A stretch of 23,273 bases of DNA, taken from CAXYVC01 sp964292295 (GTDB lineage Bacteria > Acidobacteriota > Holophagae > Holophagales > Holophagaceae). The stretch lies in the NCBI GenBank assembly GCA_964292295.1, contig CAXYVC010000029.1:1-23273 (forward strand), read 5' to 3'. Below, piece after piece: positions 1-9,005 of the stretch. A program made the translations under genes and the position numbers. The notes under the pieces were generated by a model that searched no databases, was not told where the DNA came from, and was given only the letters and a program-made list of their open reading frames with translations. How positions within the stretch are numbered: the first letter of the stretch is position 1; every line of letters begins with the position of its first letter.

Positions 1-523
1 CGCGCAGGTCCAGAACCTTGAGCAGCGCTGGGATCGCGTGGATCTCGTTGCTCTTGCTGTCCACGGCCTGCTGGCCGAGCACCATGCGGTTGCCGGAGGA
101 CCACGCGCTCACCATGTGCAGGGGCGAGGTGTCGGCATCCATGGAGGCCCGCAGCGTCTTTCCGTCGATGGCCACGACATCCTTCGGGATCTTGCGTCGG
201 ACAGCCCGTGTCCATTCCAGGAAACATTCCGTGAAGGCCTGGGTGTCGAGCCTGCGGAAGACGCGGCTGAAGGTGTCGTGGCTGGGGATGCCGTTCGGCA
301 GATCGAGGAAGGTGCGCAGCCAGGGTTCCTGCTCCTCCCCGAACGCCTCCACGGATTCCCAGTCGTCCGCACCACAGAGCGTCGCCAGCACGGCCATGAT
401 CATCACATCCAGAAGCAGGTGCCTCCGCCCCCGTTCACTGCGTGGATCCGGCAGGGCCGACAGATGGTGCTTCAAGCTCGGGTTCTTCGTGGCCACAACC
501 AGCCTCCAAGGCTGTTTTGGCAT
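1..523 (-). CDS. ISAs1-family transposase, 5' part only (runs off the left edge)
   Basis: This is the N-terminal 174 residues of a DDE transposase of the ISAs1 (H-repeat-associated protein) family, which mobilises its own insertion sequence. The reading frame stays open to base 1, so the C-terminal part lies outside the window. Family hallmarks visible are LPDPR near residue 24, LCGADDWESVEAFG at 49-62, FLDLPNGIPSHDTFSRVF at 72-89, and the first catalytic aspartate in AIDGKTLRAS (D120). The ATG at 523 was chosen because an in-frame TGA lies only four codons upstream (533-535). No frameshift is seen in the visible part, so the element may be intact outside the window. It sits just downstream of the polysaccharide genes, in a common place for insertion sequences. 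Confidence 0.88.
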   Translation of the reverse strand, partial: MPKQPWRLVVATKNPSLKHHLSALPDPRSERGRRHLLLDVMIMAVLATLCGADDWESVEAFGEEQEPWLRTFLDLPNGIPSHDTFSRVFRRLDTQAFTECFLEWTRAVRRKIPKDVVAIDGKTLRASMDADTSPLHMVSAWSSGNRMVLGQQAVDSKSNEIHAIPALLKVLDLR

Positions 524-627
524 GTCAGGAAGTCATGTACCAGACAATGATTCATAGCCACGATCAAGGAGTGAAGACACGGCCATTCCTCAAGGGATGT
601 CGCATGTCTGGATCATGCGTTTGCCCT
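1..627 (-). mobile_element. ISAs1-family insertion sequence, left part
   Basis: The transposase fragment is preceded by about 100 bases of non-coding DNA. Read on the minus strand from base 627, this begins CAGGGCAAACGCATGATCC. ISAs1-family ends usually begin with CAGGG, so 627 is proposed as the outer end. A short inverted repeat, CGCATG/CATGCG (601-606 and 614-619), lies within this end. The opposite end and the 8-10 bp target duplication are outside the window, so the boundary is inferred from the family rule and not proven. Confidence 0.5.
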
Positions 628-713
628 GCGGGAGAGGGGCATCCATTGTACGTCTAACCAGAAAGCGATTCATCTGCCGTGTTATGTTGTGTTGAATTGT
701 TGTAAACGTCGTG
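524..713. other. Intergenic stretch between the insertion sequence and the acetyltransferase
   Basis: The 5' non-coding end of the insertion sequence occupies 524-627. The remaining 86 bases (628-713) are rather AT-rich and hold no convincing gene, terminator hairpin or RNA. The polysaccharide operon therefore ends without an obvious intrinsic terminator before the element. Confidence 0.5.
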
Positions 714-1265
714 CTAGGCGTTTGGTAGCCAGTATTTATAGTCCAACCGGTAGTGTATTTCACCGGTCCTGGCCTTGATTGGGCGGGCTGGATTGCCCCC
801 TTGGACGGATCGCGGTGAAACGGAACGGGTTACAACGCTGCCGGGATAGATGACAGCGCCCTCACCAATTTCAACCCCCGGCATCAAAATACAATTGGGA
901 AAGACAACCACGTGGTCTCGAATTTCCACCCCTTTGTTGTAGCCCCCAAACGCGGGATCGCTGATGTCGTGGCCGGCGGTGTAAATACGGGTCCGGTGGC
1001 CAATCATGACATTGCTTCCGATTCGGATGCCACCCCGGGTATCCAAATAACAACCCGGGTTGACGGTTGTGTGATCACCCAATTCAAGCCGTCCCATGCG
1101 TGTAACCCAGTTGTTGAAATGAATATAGCTGTGCGCTCCAATTCGAGTGCCGGTAATTCGTAAATATAACCGTCGAAGGGAGTGGAAAAATAGGAGGTTG
1201 TAGAGGATGTTGTGCGCAAAAATTGCAATAAGCTGCGCTTGGATCCTCATTTCCCGGGCCGTCAT
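714..1265 (-). CDS. WbbJ-like acyltransferase (left-handed beta-helix), surface polysaccharide
   Basis: This is a cytoplasmic acetyl- or acyltransferase of the hexapeptide-repeat family (WbbJ, maltose/galactoside acetyltransferase-like), 183 aa. Such enzymes transfer acetyl from acetyl-CoA to a sugar hydroxyl or amino group. Imperfect hexapeptide turns run from about residue 55 to 160 (IRIGSNVMIG, VEIRDHVVVFPNCILMPGVEIGEGAVIYPGSVV), and the extended loop contains the usual active-site histidine (TAGHDISDP). The C-terminal GGNPARPIK motif is typical of the family. Its start overlaps the stop of the GT2 gene (ATGA at 1262-1265), so it is translationally coupled and ends the polysaccharide operon. 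The target sugar cannot be told from sequence. GC content is visibly lower than in pnp or the sulfur genes. Confidence 0.85.
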   Translation of the reverse strand: MTAREMRIQAQLIAIFAHNILYNLLFFHSLRRLYLRITGTRIGAHSYIHFNNWVTRMGRLELGDHTTVNPGCYLDTRGGIRIGSNVMIGHRTRIYTAGHDISDPAFGGYNKGVEIRDHVVVFPNCILMPGVEIGEGAVIYPGSVVTRSVSPRSVQGGNPARPIKARTGEIHYRLDYKYWLPNA

Positions 1266-2113
1266 CTGCCACCTCCAAAGAGCGCCTTCTTTAGGGTTAG
1301 GAGCATGTAATAGGCCCTTGACCCAAGGCGGGTTAGGAATGGCATGGCATTTTCGGCCAAAGCTCGGTCATACTCCTTCCACGCTTCCTTCCATTGCTTA
1401 CTGGCCACACCGTCGTTGCGCATGAAACAGTAACCAGAGTTTCTGGAGATGGGGAAACCCGCGCGATAATAGCGCAAGATCCAGTCTGTGTCCATGGCCA
1501 AGCGGTAGCTCAGGTCAAAAAGCCCGATCTCTTCATAAGCCTTTCTTGTGCAAAAGCTTCCGGGGTAGAGAAAGCCGATACCAGAAAAAAGGTGAGCAGG
1601 GTTGAACTTCCCGCGGAATTCACGCGTTTTCTTCTGGCTCTCGTCGATCATGACTACAGTTGAATAACAGTAGCCGGCTGTGTTGGGTTCCAATGCTCGA
1701 ACGACGCATTCGACCATGTCTGTGGCATAGGTGTCATCCGCATTGAGAATGCCAATGATCTCCCCACGACAGAACGATACACCCTTGTTCCAAGCATCTG
1801 AGATGCCTTGATCTGGTTCGCTTATCCATAGGTCAATCAAATTTTCGAATTTTCGGATCAGATCAACTGTGCCGTCGGTTGAGCAGCCGTCTACTACTAT
1901 GAACTCAATGTTCGGATACGTCTGCGCATTGACGCTGAGGATGGTCGATTCTATGGTTTTCCGGCCGTTGCGAACGACCGTGACGATGCTGACCAGGGGG
2001 CGACTCACATCGGGATGTCGCGGCAGGAGGCCCTGAATGCGTCTGCCACCTGAAACCTGGGTGGTTCTGGCTTCGTCGCGGGATGAATACGTTTCGAGGG
2101 TGGGCTTGTTCAT
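1262..2113 (-). CDS. Family 2 glycosyltransferase
   Basis: This GT-A fold family 2 glycosyltransferase (283 aa) would add one sugar from a nucleotide-sugar donor to a growing lipid-linked oligosaccharide on the cytoplasmic face. The nucleotide-binding start VSIVTVVRNGRKTIESTI, the VDGCSTDGT motif and the DXD-like ILNADDTY are all present, followed by the acceptor-side region with FLYPGSFCTRKAYEEIG. I chose the ATG at 2113 (MNKPTLETY) because the GT4 gene upstream ends at 2154. An ATG at 2227 is also in frame and has an AAAGG-like site, but it would add 38 proline-rich residues lying entirely in the upstream gene. The stop overlaps the acetyltransferase start. The linkage formed is unknown. 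Confidence 0.85.
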   Translation of the reverse strand: MNKPTLETYSSRDEARTTQVSGGRRIQGLLPRHPDVSRPLVSIVTVVRNGRKTIESTILSVNAQTYPNIEFIVVDGCSTDGTVDLIRKFENLIDLWISEPDQGISDAWNKGVSFCRGEIIGILNADDTYATDMVECVVRALEPNTAGYCYSTVVMIDESQKKTREFRGKFNPAHLFSGIGFLYPGSFCTRKAYEEIGLFDLSYRLAMDTDWILRYYRAGFPISRNSGYCFMRNDGVASKQWKEAWKEYDRALAENAMPFLTRLGSRAYYMLLTLKKALFGGGR

Positions 2114-2153
2114 GGGGAAGGGGCAGGTGTGGTGAAACGCCAAAGGAAGCGAC

Positions 2154-3173
2154 TCAGGAGCAGGAAACGGCGGCGTAGGCCTTGAGGTGGGCCCGGGCAA
2201 TGGCCTTCCAGGACCGGAGTTCGACATATTTGGACCTTTCTTCGCTTTTTGGGGCGGTCATCCACGCTTCTGCTTGAGAGACCAGGGCTTTGGCGAAGGC
2301 CTCCGGCGAGTCGGCGCGGTGGACCAGTCGAGAGAGGAGGGGGCTCGTCGCCTGGCCGAAGGGTGCAAAGACATGCAGGCCGGCGCAGAGTGCCGCGAGG
2401 ACTGTGCCGTTCCGCTCGCCGATTCCTCCTGGAACGGGAAGGTAGGCGACGTGGCTGGTGGCCAGGAGGTTTGAAACATGACCCGCCGGCATGGACAGAT
2501 GCCATTCCAGGTTCCCGAGGGCCCATTCCGCGCGCAACTGGTTTAGGTATGAGGCATGCTCCGGTAGGCAATGGCCGATGATCCTAAAGACTACATGTGT
2601 GCTGGGGTCTCTGTTGAGTTGGCCAGCTGCCTCCAGGAAGGCCTCGACGCCTCTGCCCGGCCGGAGGAAACCGAAGAAGCTGACGGTCAAAGGCTGACTT
2701 GCGCACACTCGGCTCGTAGCGGATGGCAGGTTACTGCCGATGGGGATGATTTCGCACTTGGCCCGCCAGGAGGGTAAATACTGAAGTACGGCGTCCCGGT
2801 CAGCCTCGTTGGTGAAGAGGATGCGGGACGCCCCCGCCATCATGAGCAGGTTGGCCATCTTCCTCAGTGGATGCGCACGGGCGAATTCATGAGCGGTCAG
2901 GACTGTGGGGTGGAGCTGGCTTGCGGCCATGAACCAGAGGACAGGAAGCAGGCTCCAGCCGAAACCGACGGTTGGGTACTGGAGGTGGATGATCAGCCCA
3001 ACAGGAGCCTTGGTGATCGCATACAGAAGCCGCAGCGAAGGTCCAGTCTTCGGCAGGAGCACCGAGACTTGGGTTTCGGCCTCATCGCGAAGGGCTTCTT
3101 CGAGCCGCGCGGTATAGTCTCCGACCCCGCAGGGATCTGGTGGATAGCTGCCGGTCACCAGTAAGATTTTCAT
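2154..3173 (-). CDS. Family 4 (GT-B) glycosyltransferase
   Basis: This is a glycosyltransferase of the GT4/glycosyl transferase group 1 type, 339 aa. The N-terminal Rossmann half opens with MKILLVTGSYPPDPCGVGDYTARL, where the glycine-rich loop approaches the acceptor. The C-terminal half has the donor-binding FFGFLRPGRGVEAFLEA and a segment, GERNGTVLAALCAGLHV, in the place of the family's E-x7-E region. It should transfer a sugar in assembly of the repeat unit. The ATG overlaps the stop of the Wzy-like gene (ATGA, 3170-3173), so the two are translationally coupled. Donor and linkage cannot be read from the sequence. Confidence 0.85.
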   Translation of the reverse strand: MKILLVTGSYPPDPCGVGDYTARLEEALRDEAETQVSVLLPKTGPSLRLLYAITKAPVGLIIHLQYPTVGFGWSLLPVLWFMAASQLHPTVLTAHEFARAHPLRKMANLLMMAGASRILFTNEADRDAVLQYLPSWRAKCEIIPIGSNLPSATSRVCASQPLTVSFFGFLRPGRGVEAFLEAAGQLNRDPSTHVVFRIIGHCLPEHASYLNQLRAEWALGNLEWHLSMPAGHVSNLLATSHVAYLPVPGGIGERNGTVLAALCAGLHVFAPFGQATSPLLSRLVHRADSPEAFAKALVSQAEAWMTAPKSEERSKYVELRSWKAIARAHLKAYAAVSCS

Positions 3174-4501
3174 CTCTGTGAACCAATTAGTGTGGGCGAG
3201 TTCTGTCGGAGTAGGGGTCTAAACGCTGCTCCAGTGAGGACGCCAAAAACAATCCAAAAATCCTCATAAGACGGAAAAAAGCCGACAATACTCATTTGGA
3301 AAACTTGGAAACCAGCCATGGTGGCCAGAGCGAATATGGCGGCCCTATCAGGATCCGGGATGTTTAGCTGGCGAAGACGAACTATGGGCAGGCGCAGGCT
3401 TTGGACTAGGAACCCGGCGAACGCGAGGGCTCCCAGAATTCCCGTACTGGCAAGGATTTTTGCAAGAAAGTCGAAGCCCTGGAAATTCCCCCAGCCTACG
3501 CCGAGCAGAGGATTAGCCGTAAAAACCTCGAAACCTTCGATAACGGAGGCTGTTCGCTCAAGGAAAGAAAAGGACGAGAACTTACCAATGACCATCTCAC
3601 GGATCAGGGATGGGAAGGCCAGGGCAAACCCGACAACGATCCCCATTGTCCCAAGGAGGCCGAGCAAGAATCGCCGATTCTTAAGAAGCATCCTCAGGTT
3701 AAGGAAATTGAACACCAGGAGAACTGCAACCCCTATGTAGGCGCCAGAGGAGGTGCTTATCATGAGGGTGAGGAGCACGACCAAGATCTGCCATTTCGGG
3801 ATCTGGATGGTTTTCCCGCCCTTCCGGACTGCCGCGAGCATGGCAGCAAGGATTGGGACCAGAAATTTCGAGAGGATAGAGGGCTCAGTCGCGACTGAAC
3901 TAATTCGGAGTACTTTTGCGGTCTCCAGCATGCTTCGGAATCCGAGGGCGTTCTTGCTTGTTGTATTATTGAAGAGGAAGTCCGGATAGGGAATCCCTAG
4001 ATAGAAGAGAGACAGTTGAATGAATCCCCACAGGGAGATAAAGATAGAGCTCCAAATAAAGGCCTTGAGGAGCCTATCCGGGGCCTTCTCGTCCATAGCA
4101 TAGACCGCAACCAGGGCCAGGGTGGTGCAGCCGAACCCCATGTGGATGAGTTGGGTTGTTCCGGTTGGCGTTACGCCCTCCGGGCCCAAGGCGAGAGAAA
4201 ACACATCCAGGATTAAGAAGGCCACCAGGAAAGGAACATTGTGCCTAAGGCTAGCGATACTTCTACCCTCGTCCTGCTGGGCGAAAATTCGTGGAATTTT
4301 GAAGAGCGAAAAGTGAATCAGAAGAAAAAGAATCGCCAGTTGGGAGGGCTGAAGGCCGAACTCCACATTGGGAAAATTTAGGACCGAGCTTGCGCTAAAT
4401 CCGGACAAGAAGATCGCGGCGTACAGCAGATACCTGGGCTTCTTGAAGAGCAGAGTGAAAAATACAGGGATGAGTAAGACACCCTGCCATGTGATCTCCA
4501 T
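3170..4501 (-). CDS. Wzy/O-antigen-ligase-like polytopic membrane protein
   Basis: This is an inner-membrane protein of 443 aa with about ten or more hydrophobic segments, matching the size and pattern of O-antigen polymerases (Wzy) and ligases (WaaL). These proteins polymerise repeat units or join glycans to an acceptor on the periplasmic side. The Wzy_C-type core is recognisable: the STSSGAYIG membrane segment around residues 250-258, a large periplasmic loop, then NPLLGVGWGNFQGF followed by ASTGILGALAFAGF. The ATG at 4501 is preceded by GAGG eight bases upstream. The stop overlaps the GT4 start. Polymerase is slightly preferred over ligase because the neighbours include an initiating transferase and glycosyltransferases. 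Lower GC than pnp upstream suggests a different origin. Confidence 0.8.
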   Translation of the reverse strand: MEITWQGVLLIPVFFTLLFKKPRYLLYAAIFLSGFSASSVLNFPNVEFGLQPSQLAILFLLIHFSLFKIPRIFAQQDEGRSIASLRHNVPFLVAFLILDVFSLALGPEGVTPTGTTQLIHMGFGCTTLALVAVYAMDEKAPDRLLKAFIWSSIFISLWGFIQLSLFYLGIPYPDFLFNNTTSKNALGFRSMLETAKVLRISSVATEPSILSKFLVPILAAMLAAVRKGGKTIQIPKWQILVVLLTLMISTSSGAYIGVAVLLVFNFLNLRMLLKNRRFLLGLLGTMGIVVGFALAFPSLIREMVIGKFSSFSFLERTASVIEGFEVFTANPLLGVGWGNFQGFDFLAKILASTGILGALAFAGFLVQSLRLPIVRLRQLNIPDPDRAAIFALATMAGFQVFQMSIVGFFPSYEDFWIVFGVLTGAAFRPLLRQNSPTLIGSQR

Positions 4502-4523
4502 GCCTGGACCTCATCAACAACTT

Positions 4524-4552
4524 GCGGGGAGCATCAGGTGGGTGCTCCCCGC
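4524..4552 (-). terminator. 10-bp perfect hairpin between pnp and the Wzy-like gene
   Basis: GCGGGGAGCA (4524-4533) and TGCTCCCCGC (4543-4552) are perfect complements with a nine-base loop. The hairpin lies 85 bases after the pnp stop and 22 bases before the start of the Wzy-like gene, both on the minus strand. No strong U-tract follows, only AAGTTGTTG, so it may be a weak terminator, a 3'-end stabiliser of pnp mRNA, or a leader structure. No promoter is evident between the hairpin and the next gene. Confidence 0.45.
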
Positions 4553-4636
4553 GTTCTCTGAGGTAAGGAGCCCCTTCAACAGCGGCAGCGGGGGGGGCGC
4601 CGGTGGAAAAGGGGAATTACAACGGGCGAAAGGATG

Positions 4637-6739
<2,103 letters not shown>

Positions 6740-6758
6740 GAACGCTCCTGGGGCCATT

Positions 6759-6771
6759 GCCCCGCTGGGGC
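6759..6771 (-). promoter_or_regulatory. Small GC hairpin in the pnp leader
   Basis: GCCCC (6759-6763) and GGGGC (6767-6771) flank a three-base loop, 20 bases upstream of the pnp start codon and just 5' of its AGGAG site. The surrounding GGGGCC/GGCCCC copies allow alternative pairings. In E. coli, PNPase represses its own synthesis through a processed leader stem; a similar role here is only a suggestion. Confidence 0.25.
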
Positions 6772-6888
6772 CCCCTGAAGCGATCCCTCCATGAAACCCT
6801 CCGCCAAATCATGATGATGGGGAGGTGGGCTTCCTGCAGAGGTCGTTAGAAGGGGGCAGATGAAATAAACAAACATGCAACCAGGGCG

Positions 6889-7536
6889 CTAGCGTGCGCC
6901 GTGGCCTGTCAGGATAACACGCACGGTCTGGGCCACCACGTGGAACCAGGTGCGGAACCCACGGCGATTTATGTAGAGAACGTCGTAGCGCAGCTTCTGG
7001 CGGGTACCGTTTTCGGAGGCGACATAGCCGTGATGCACCTGGGCCAAGCCGGTGATGCCGGGTTTGACGGAGAAGCGCTTTCCGTAGCCGGGAATCGTAT
7101 CGAGGTAGCGCGCTACGAAAGGAACCTGCTCGGGGCGAGGGCCAACCAATGCCATGGTTCCAAGCAGAACATTCAGAAGCTGGGGGAGCTCGTCAATGCG
7201 GGTCTTCCTGAGGAAGGCCCCACCTTGGATAATGCGCTCGTCTTGAACGGCGCAGAAGCGGGCTTGGCTCCCGGAGGGGCGCATGGTGCGAATCTTGAAA
7301 ATGGTGTAGGGCTCCAATCCGTAGCCGACGCGCTCCTGGGTATAAAAGGGGTTTCCCGGGGAGACGATCATGACCCATACGGCGCCAAGCAGTGTGATGG
7401 GAAGCGTTCCGATCAAGATGAGTAGCGACAGACACCAGTCGAGGACGTAAAGGCCATCCCAGCGCCGGAGCATGGGACTGTCTTCGCGACAGGCCAGCCC
7501 CAGGCTGTCTGTGGTCGTGGGAGTAGATGTCGTCAT
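6889..7536 (-). CDS. Undecaprenyl-phosphate sugar-1-phosphate transferase (initiating PGT, WcaJ/EpsE type)
   Basis: This monotopic phosphoglycosyl transferase (215 aa) starts glycan assembly by moving a sugar-1-phosphate from a UDP-sugar onto undecaprenyl phosphate at the inner membrane. It has the short form: a single re-entrant hydrophobic segment at about 32-57, then the catalytic domain with FYTQERVGYG and FKIRTMRP. The invariant Asp-Glu dyad is in RKTRIDELPQLLNV (D115-E116), followed by MALVGPRPE and PGITGLAQV. I chose ATG 7536 because it overlaps the stop of the epimerase gene (ATGA, 7533-7536) and has GGAG about ten bases upstream. The sugar is not determined by sequence, though the GalE-type partner suggests galactose, GalNAc or an N-acetyl sugar. 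Confidence 0.92.
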   Translation of the reverse strand: MTTSTPTTTDSLGLACREDSPMLRRWDGLYVLDWCLSLLILIGTLPITLLGAVWVMIVSPGNPFYTQERVGYGLEPYTIFKIRTMRPSGSQARFCAVQDERIIQGGAFLRKTRIDELPQLLNVLLGTMALVGPRPEQVPFVARYLDTIPGYGKRFSVKPGITGLAQVHHGYVASENGTRQKLRYDVLYINRRGFRTWFHVVAQTVRVILTGHGAR

Positions 7537-8462
7537 GGCGTGATTTCTCCATGCGTTGCGAACCACTGCTGGGTCAGGACGAGGCCTTGATCAAGGTTGG
7601 TCGTGGCTTGCCACCCCACGTGGGCGCGCACCTTATCTGCACAAAGAACAGATCGCCGCTGCTCTCCGGGAAGCGCAGGCCCATGGCGGGCAGGGAGTGC
7701 CTTCGGGAACAGGCGACGGGTGGTTTCGAACAGGCCCAGGACGCTTGTTTCCAATCCGGTGCCGAGATTGAAGACCCCAGTGGGGCGTTGCTCAACCAGG
7801 CGGGGCGCAATGGCCGCAAGGTCACCCACGAAAACGAAGTCGCGGGTCTGGAGCCCGTCACCATTGATGACAACGGATTCTCTGCTCTGGAGCTTTTTCA
7901 TGAACACGGAAACCACACCACCCTCCCCTCTGCTGCCTTGGCGGGGGCCATAGACATTGGCAAAGCGCATGGAGGCAAAGCGGAATCCATACTGGTGATG
8001 GTAGGCATTCAAATACTTGTCGATGGCTAACTTGGCCACCCCGTAGGGATTCAGCGGGAACTCGGGGTGGGATTCTGTCTGGGGACCATGTTCGGCCTCC
8101 CCGTAGATTGCGCCACCGGAGGACGCGAAAACGAAATAGGCATCTTGTTCTCGGGCCAGCTCCAGGAGGCCGAGTGTGCCCAGCAGATTGGTCTGGGCAT
8201 CTCCCATGGGGTCCAGGATGGATTTCGGGACACTGATCTGGGCTGCAAAGTGGAAGATGGCTTCGGGCTCGAAATCACGCATCCGGCTTATCATGGGGGT
8301 GGAAGCGAAATCTCCCACTTCCAGGCACACCCCGTCAGCGAGATTCTTGCGATGGCCGGATGAAAGATCATCCACGACCAGCAGGTCATGGCCGGCCGCC
8401 AGCAGGGTGTCCGCGAAATGACTTCCAATGAATCCGGCGCCACCGGTCACGATGATGCGCAT
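7533..8462 (-). CDS. NAD-dependent epimerase, UDP-glucose/UDP-GlcNAc 4-epimerase-like (GalE type)
   Basis: This is an extended short-chain dehydrogenase of 309 aa, the size of short bacterial GalE-type enzymes that invert C4 of UDP-hexoses. The NAD-binding loop GGAGFIG is at residues 7-13, the catalytic serine region FASSGGAIYG at 112-121, and the catalytic YGVAK (Y140, K144) follows NP as usual. The segment FHFAAQISVPKSILDP is typical of GalE. I chose ATG 8462 over an upstream ATG because it is preceded by AGGTGG and begins directly with the Rossmann strand. It supplies sugar donor for the adjacent initiating transferase, to which it is translationally coupled. Related 4-epimerases of other UDP-sugars cannot be excluded. 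Confidence 0.87.
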   Translation of the reverse strand: MRIIVTGGAGFIGSHFADTLLAAGHDLLVVDDLSSGHRKNLADGVCLEVGDFASTPMISRMRDFEPEAIFHFAAQISVPKSILDPMGDAQTNLLGTLGLLELAREQDAYFVFASSGGAIYGEAEHGPQTESHPEFPLNPYGVAKLAIDKYLNAYHHQYGFRFASMRFANVYGPRQGSRGEGGVVSVFMKKLQSRESVVINGDGLQTRDFVFVGDLAAIAPRLVEQRPTGVFNLGTGLETSVLGLFETTRRLFPKALPARHGPALPGEQRRSVLCADKVRAHVGWQATTNLDQGLVLTQQWFATHGEITP

Positions 8463-8494
8463 GGGGGAACCACCTTGAGGGGAGAAAACGATTC

Positions 8495-8521
8495 GGATCA
8501 CGCCGCTGGCGTGTTTGATCC
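8495..8521 (-). promoter_or_regulatory. Dyad at the predicted start of the epimerase transcript
   Basis: GGATCACGCC (8495-8504) pairs with GGCGT (8508-8512) and GATCC (8517-8521), giving a ten-pair stem interrupted by a four-base bulge, with a three-base loop. It covers the predicted transcription start just downstream of the -10 element. It could be an operator or a 5'-terminal stem in the mRNA. Confidence 0.35.
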
Positions 8522-8524
8522 AAG

Positions 8525-8553
8525 TTTATTATGAATATTGTGTGTGTCGTCAA
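8525..8553 (-). promoter_or_regulatory. Sigma70-like promoter of the epimerase/sugar transferase operon
   Basis: Read on the minus strand, TTGACG (8548-8553) and AATAAA (8525-8530) are separated by exactly 17 bases. This AT-rich island stands out in GC-rich DNA and would start transcription near 8518, giving a leader of about 55 bases before ATG 8462. It is the most consensus-like promoter in the window. Confidence 0.55.
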
Positions 8554-8661
8554 GGGCAAAAACACGCAGGAGCCCGCATGCCCTTGGCGTTTTCGTCGGC
8601 ACGTGATTGCTGCTGACCGGTGGTCTGGCGATGCCTCAAGGTGTGCTGTGATCAGGACGTC

Positions 8662-8690
8662 TTGCGCGACATTCGGCGCCAGCATACCTT
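8662..8690 (+). promoter_or_regulatory. Possible promoter for the biotinyl-like gene
   Basis: TTGCGC (8662-8667) and TACCTT (8685-8690) are spaced by 17 bases and lie 25 bases before the ATG at 8716. Both hexamers are weak matches to the sigma70 consensus. Between this site and the divergent promoter at 8525-8553, about 110 bases (8554-8661) hold nothing recognisable. Confidence 0.3.
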
Positions 8691-8715
8691 CCCAGGAAGT
8701 TCGCAGGGGGCAGGC

Positions 8716-8943
8716 ATGATCGTCCGGGCGGAATGGCCGGGTACCGTGGTGGACATCCTGGTGGCCGTGGGCCAGGAGGTCGAGGAGGACGAGGCGCTGG
8801 TGCTCCTGGAGGGCACCGACGCGGCCCACACGCCCTTCTATGCGAACGCCCCCGAGGCGGGGAAGGTGAAGCGCCTGATGCTCGAGGAGGGCGACTTCGC
8901 GGAGGAGGATGACGAGCTCCTGGAGTTGAGCGAGCTGGACTGA
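8716..8943 (+). CDS. Stand-alone biotinyl/lipoyl-like domain protein lacking the modified lysine
   Basis: This 75-residue acidic protein has the layout of a biotinyl/lipoyl domain, a flattened barrel of two quasi-repeats. The first half is VRAEWPGTVVDILVAVGQEVEEDEALVLLEG; the second half is APEAGKVKRLMLEEGDFAEEDDELLELSE. In biotin carriers the hairpin between the halves reads EAMKM with the biotinylated lysine. Here the hairpin is GTDAAHTPFYAN and has no lysine. It therefore cannot be biotinylated or lipoylated in the usual way. The ATG at 8716 is preceded by a G-rich AGGGGG stretch. An upstream extension would have to start inside the divergent regulatory region. It lies 62 bases before pyrC on the same strand. 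Its function is unknown; a structural or carrier-mimic role is possible. Confidence 0.75.
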   Translation: MIVRAEWPGTVVDILVAVGQEVEEDEALVLLEGTDAAHTPFYANAPEAGKVKRLMLEEGDFAEEDDELLELSELD

Positions 8944-8984
8944 GGCCCTGGCCCGCGCGGCGGTCCGGGCGTCTCCGCTATCCT

Positions 8985-9004
8985 GGAACCTCGCCCGAGG
9001 TTCC
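8985..9004 (+). promoter_or_regulatory. Perfect inverted repeat occluding the pyrC ribosome binding site
   Basis: GGAACCTCG (8985-8993) and CGAGGTTCC (8996-9004) are perfect complements ending one base before the pyrC ATG (9006). As RNA this is an eight-pair stem with a GCCC loop, and the GAGG that would pair with 16S rRNA lies in its 3' arm. A TATCCT hexamer (8979-8984) directly precedes the repeat. Confidence 0.5.
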
Positions 9005-9005
9005 C

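Noticed and set aside
2114..2227. N-terminal extension of the GT2 glycosyltransferase from ATG 2227
   Set aside because: The added residues are proline-rich and lie wholly in the coding part of the upstream GT4 gene. The ATG at 2113 gives a normal family start. An AAAGG-like site before 2227 keeps a small doubt.
4524..4552. Classic Rho-independent terminator after pnp
   Set aside because: The stem is perfect, but the expected U-run is missing, so it is listed only as a hairpin with moderate confidence.
6886..6900. Terminator after the sugar transferase (GGCGC/GCGCC around the stop, then T-rich DNA)
   Set aside because: The stem is only five pairs and overlaps the last codons and stop; the T-rich stretch begins about a dozen bases later. 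Too weak to call.
8531..8719. Small plus-strand open frame in the epimerase/biotinyl-like intergenic region
   Set aside because: It has no ribosome site or family resemblance and overlaps the divergent promoter and regulatory dyad region.
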